Shown in pieces: positions 59,843-64,000 of a stretch of 64,000 nt of DNA (positions are counted from its first letter, which is position 1; each line of letters opens with the position of its first letter). Position numbers and translations under genes: made by a program. Origin of the DNA: Hirundichthys speculiger (Eukaryota; Chordata; Actinopteri; Beloniformes; Exocoetidae). The stretch is taken from contig JAGFBZ010000261.1 of the NCBI GenBank assembly GCA_018398805.1, positions 620,001 to 684,000 on the forward strand. Direction: 5' to 3'. Below the pieces are notes generated by a model, which saw only the letters and a list, made by a program, of their open reading frames with translations, had not been told where the DNA came from and did not search any database.

Positions 59843-60525
59843 CTAGGTCTGCAAGGGGTAGGCAGGATCACCAATCAGGTATTGTTCTATTTCACAGCAG
59901 GGGATACTCCCTTTATTTTGTCCAAGTAATGTCCTGTCACTTAAGAGATCCCATAGATAAGAATGCGGTAGCACTCTGACATTATGCACACTCCCTGGAT
60001 AGCCCATACTAAATCCCAAAAATGTCTTTTTGCCATCTGCTACTGCTTGTAAAACAAAAGAATGCCTAACTTTCTGGTTGTAGTAGTCCCTCAGATACTC
60101 CTTTGGTGCTATTATTGGAACGTGTGCTTCATCAATTGAATCAACACACTGTGGTGCTCCAGAGCAGTTATTAAATAATGTAGCCATTTCAATCAACTTG
60201 GCTCCATTGGAACTTTTAATATGGATGGCAAACACCACTTTAATGACTGTGTTACAGAATTTCTAGACACAGTTTAACACAGTGGTCAAGCTTGCTCTAA
60301 AAAGATGGCTAATTGTCCTGTATTCACTGCTGGTGGCCAGCTTCAGAATAGCCATAGAGGCTACCGGACTACTGCGGGACATGATGTGCTAGGGGGCAGA
60401 ACTCACAATCTTCTGGGCCTTTGCAGATCTGCGCCTTTCTGTGCTAGTGGCTTCATCTAGTTATTCCGTAAAAGACTCTCGGGATACGCAGAAATTCTGC
60501 ACGAACTGAGAAAAATTATAATCCA
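59843..60525 (-). pseudogene. PIF/Harbinger transposase (HARBI1-like), broken
   Basis: Upstream part on the minus strand (about 60525-60245) reads FVQNFCVSRESFTE, then AILKLATSSEYRTISHLFRA and SLTTVLNCV, the N-terminal helical/HTH region, with two stops. From 60238 an open frame of 131 codons reads GAPQCVDSIDEAHVPIIAPK (first catalytic Asp), YLRDYYNQKVRHSFVLQAVA, GYPGSVHNVRVLPHSYLWDL and YLIGDPAYPLQT (second Asp), then a TAG where a Trp codon is usual. The third acidic residue is missing. Family knowledge: DDE nuclease that needs a separate Myb-like partner, not seen here. Confidence 0.82.
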
Positions 60526-63500
60526 GAATATTTATATCACACCAATGACTAGATCATGGCTTCACTCACTCAGCTGGTGACCTCAGCCTTGCTATCTGCC
60601 TCAAGATTACCTACACGGAAAGAAAACACATAATCATTAACTAACACTTTCCATCTATTATTCGTACGAGGGTGAAGACAGTTAATTTTTCAGGGTTTCT
60701 GGGTGAATTCTAACTTATTTGAACATGCAAGAACATACAGTAAATATGTAACTATGAAATAGTTGCCTTTTGGTCAAAACTGATGAGAGACAGTGTCACA
60801 AACTTGATTTTGGACTCTGCTGAAGATTTTAATACCCAGGATCAGCATCTGCACAGACCAAAACGTGTCTTCCATTGTTGTTGTTATGAGGGATTTAGCG
60901 CTCATTTTTCAGAATTTTCCTATTTGCAGTTTGGCCACATGATCAGTGATGTGGTGTCCTGGCTCTCCGACACTCCATGAAAACCAAATCAGTTCTTTGT
61001 AGAACCTGTTTGTAACTGGCTCTAGCACCAGCACCGTTGGTTATTGTTTGGAAAAGAAAACCCTAACGGTAGGCCTCCTTAGTGACGTGCACCGACAATT
61101 TAAGAAATGCTTTAAATTACAAAGACTGACAGGACATGAAACGGTTTCTTATTAGCTTTAAAATCCCAATTCATCCAGTGCAAGTCCAATGCAGGAGGTT
61201 CAATTAAACCGTCAAAACATGTTTGTAAATATCAATGTTTGAACAAAAGTAAAAAATGAAAGAAGTGTAAGTTTTTTTGTGAGAAATATAAAGTGTCGGT
61301 AAAAGTAAGAACACCAACTGAGATGAAACTGTCACCCTATCAGCACTAAAAGAATAATTCAGTGAAATTCTATTCCATTTCATGAGCCACAAGGGATAAA
61401 TTACATTAACATATGAGTCAATGTGTGCTAAAAATACAGTTTTAATTCTAGATTCAGAAACAACTGCAAGAAATCAGCATGTCAGTTGCACCATAGGAGA
61501 GACTTAAACTTAACCTGGTCAGCCATCCTAATTCTTCTCCTCTTCATTACAAAGAAGTAGTCTGGTTCCTCTGAATTTGACTTTGATTTCGAGCAGGCAG
61601 TACCAACAGATATATAAGAAACTGCTCTTGGATGCCATTTAATAGGCATGAAACCCATCAGAGAAATGAGGCATGCCATGTATCAGAAAACGCATCCAAA
61701 ATGACGTACAGTGAAGCTGTATATTCTGTCCCATTTACAGTCTGAATAAACAGCTTGATGGGCTGGTTTTAGTGGGTATTTACCATCATTTTGATGTTTG
61801 TAATTAATGCTTCCATCAATCAAAAAAGATCTTGCATGATGAATACCGTTATTTACAAAATCTGTCATCAACAAAAACCCTTTCAGAATCATGAAGTGCT
61901 CGTATCTCCCCTCCTCCTACCTTTTCTTTCACATTTCATATGAATGCCACAACATCGAAACATGAACTTCTGTTTATTAAATTCATTTAAGAAAGGAAGT
62001 GTTTCATGTCAGCCTTTCTTTTTAAGTCAAAGTCAGTCTTTCCAAACATCTGTTAACCAGAGGCTTAACAGTTAAAAGGTACAATTTTAATACCCATTTT
62101 AATACCTGATGCTTGATTTATTTTCAGACATTTAAGTAGCAGAAACTGGAAAGTTTTTCTTTTCTTTTTTCCCCCCTCACTCTTCCAACACCTTGTGTGC
62201 TTTATGGGTGAAAAGACAAATGTATCTGTGCAAACAGTCAGCTTATTGCCAGGCTCATCCTGCATCCCTGTTGTGCCATAAAATGTCTTCACTCATCTCT
62301 TAGTTTGCATCCATCTGCAGCATCTTGCATTTAGTCGCTTCATTGTCAGCAACCTTTCTAAGAGTCTTTATTCTGCACATGAAAGAAAAAAGAGAAATCC
62401 AATTCTTTTCAGAAAAAACTAAGAACCAAAGTCTTCTTTTTGTGCTATTCTGGCTCCATTTCATCTGTCAGGAGACAATGAAAAGTGACTTATGCACAAT
62501 TTTCAGTTGGTGAATGTGGTCCCCCCCCCCCCCGTGGTATCTATTGTAGAATGCAAATAGCATTCAGAGGTGCATCTTGGGAGAAATATAACTCACTTCT
62601 GTTGCTGAGGGTCAATCCTGTTGTTAAATGTTAGCTTGCTAAAGTTTCCTGCAGTGGAAAGACAAAAAATAAGCATCAGACATATTCTTTGAATCTGCAT
62701 TTTAAAAAGGCTGTTGTTCTTTATTTATCATCTTTAAATTTGTTTAATATTTTAGTTGTCCTACATTTCAAATCATAAACAATTCTAATGAGAACTATAG
62801 CAGCTTGTGCATGTAACTGACAGATGGAAAATATGAAACAATAATCCCCACAGGATAAAATAAATGAATGAATAAATAATGGGAAATCAGTCCCACATAT
62901 ACATCTGCATTTGCATGGAGTGGCTCATTATTGGGGCCCTAAATAAGACTGAAATTAACAACAAGTTTATCTTTATTATTTTCAATGTTCTGCATTGATG
63001 TGTTTTGTTTCTGTGCTGTTAACATGTCTGAACAGACAGAGGCTCATTAGTTGTTTGAAATGCTGCACTTTATGTGAACTCACATGTTGCATGCACTTTT
63101 TAATACCTAAAGGATTATCTGTCACATTCAGAAAAAGTTCCTGTAAGTTCATGTGCTGTTCAAGTCCTGGCGAGCCCTGCTGTTTTCCACCCTCAGAAAT
63201 GTTCAATTATTCAGTAGCACATTGTTTGGCTACAGCAGAGCAGCTGTTACCGACCAGTGAATGCACAGTGCGTTTCCTGCTACCATGGAATTAAAAAACA
63301 AGTTTTAGTTTGTGTGACTCAAGTTAAACAGGCCAAAACAAAAAGTGTCTATTTCAGGAACATCACCTGGGTAGAAGTCCTAAAATACCGCTTTTTCAAA
63401 GATGTCAAAGCAAAATCAAACAAGTTAAGACCTGATAATGAATGTGACATCCCTGCTCACTGGCACTAACACAGACTCGATGTACATCCTAAAAAATGTA

Positions 63501-64000
63501 TTCCACATATCTCAGAATACATGACGATTTAATCCGCATTAGCGTCTGGTGGAGTAAGATTATCAAAATATGTTTTTTCCTTTGAATAAGCATAATACCA
63601 TAGCATGTCTCTACAGTTAGGAAACTGGACATAGTTCTTGGTCCAAAAACCTGTCAATGTTATATGTGCAGGCAGGGATGCATACAATTGATCCTTAATG
63701 GGGAAGCAGTGATTCACCAATATATGAATGATATTTTTGGCGTTTGCCACCATGTTGTGGGTCCCTCAAATGCTCCAATGACACTGAAGAGTCTGAGGTG
63801 TTCATTCAGTCTCCTAACCCCCAAGATACTAATATTATGGGGCCTCGTGGCATCCATGAATCCACTTCACAACCCATCTATCTATTGGTAACTTCCCCAT
63901 GCCCCACACTTCAGGACACATTCAGATGTTTGTTGTCCTGATCCCGATGCTTTTGGGAGCACACGTAGAACCTGCTGAATAGTGTGGTCATAATGCTATG
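60526..64000. other. Unassigned interval to window end
   Basis: No recognised gene or repeat family. A poly-C run lies at 62521-62534. Short open frames near 63529-63753 and 62995-63294 have no recognisable motif. Confidence 0.4.

Overview
The window looks like a stretch of a teleost fish nuclear genome. The evidence is the repeat content: tRNA-headed SINE-like repeats, L2-type LINE 3' ends with short-repeat tails, Tc1-like and PIF/Harbinger-like transposases, hAT elements with 8-bp target duplications, a chromodomain Ty3/Gypsy element, a second Gypsy lineage, a Copia gag fragment, and long AT, GA, GT, TATC and poly-C tracts. Base composition is AT-rich. I see no intact host protein-coding gene, no rRNA, no credible tRNA gene and no CRISPR array. 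The window is best read as intergenic or large-intron DNA shaped by successive transposon insertions.

Layout. 0-9.6 kb: SINE-like head, a TIR element (463-1154), a hAT with a BED-finger remnant (1662-2819), a compound microsatellite, a palindrome cluster (4284-4499), a hAT (4563-5803), a dispersed repeat carrying telomere-like units (7600-8190), a long hairpin (8392-8477) and a Tc1 N-terminal relic. 9.9-11.3 kb: three or four exons of a broken gene from a fish multi-copy family (often labelled SAMD3-like), cut off by a Tigger-like MITE. 11.3-16.4 kb: largely featureless. 16.4-22.6 kb: SINE, degraded Gypsy with a nested hAT, Copia 5' end, LINE fragment. 22.6-31.1 kb: mostly unassigned, with one L2 relic. 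31.1-37.0 kb: dead Tc1-like transposon followed by a two-LTR chromovirus-type Gypsy that itself holds a LINE tail and a hAT terminus. 37-43.4 kb: unassigned, with a degenerate minisatellite. 43.4-46.9 kb: microsatellites, L2 relic, hAT terminus, second copy of the 7.6-kb repeat, second minisatellite. 47.9-50.2 kb: an LTR holding a hAT holding a hAT holding a LINE tail. 50.2-64 kb: degenerate tandem array, small hAT, solo LTR with 5-bp duplication, L2 relic, Harbinger relic, otherwise unassigned.

None of the transposon genes is complete; all show stops, frameshifts or lost catalytic residues, so any mobility here would need enzymes from elsewhere. Target-site duplications were read directly and fix several element boundaries to the base; family names rest on recognised protein motifs and remembered family consensus and were not searched against a database. 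The most useful leads are the perfect 29-bp palindrome, the telomere-like units at an indel, the 32-nt-arm hairpin, the broken SAMD3-like gene and the four-level insertion nest.
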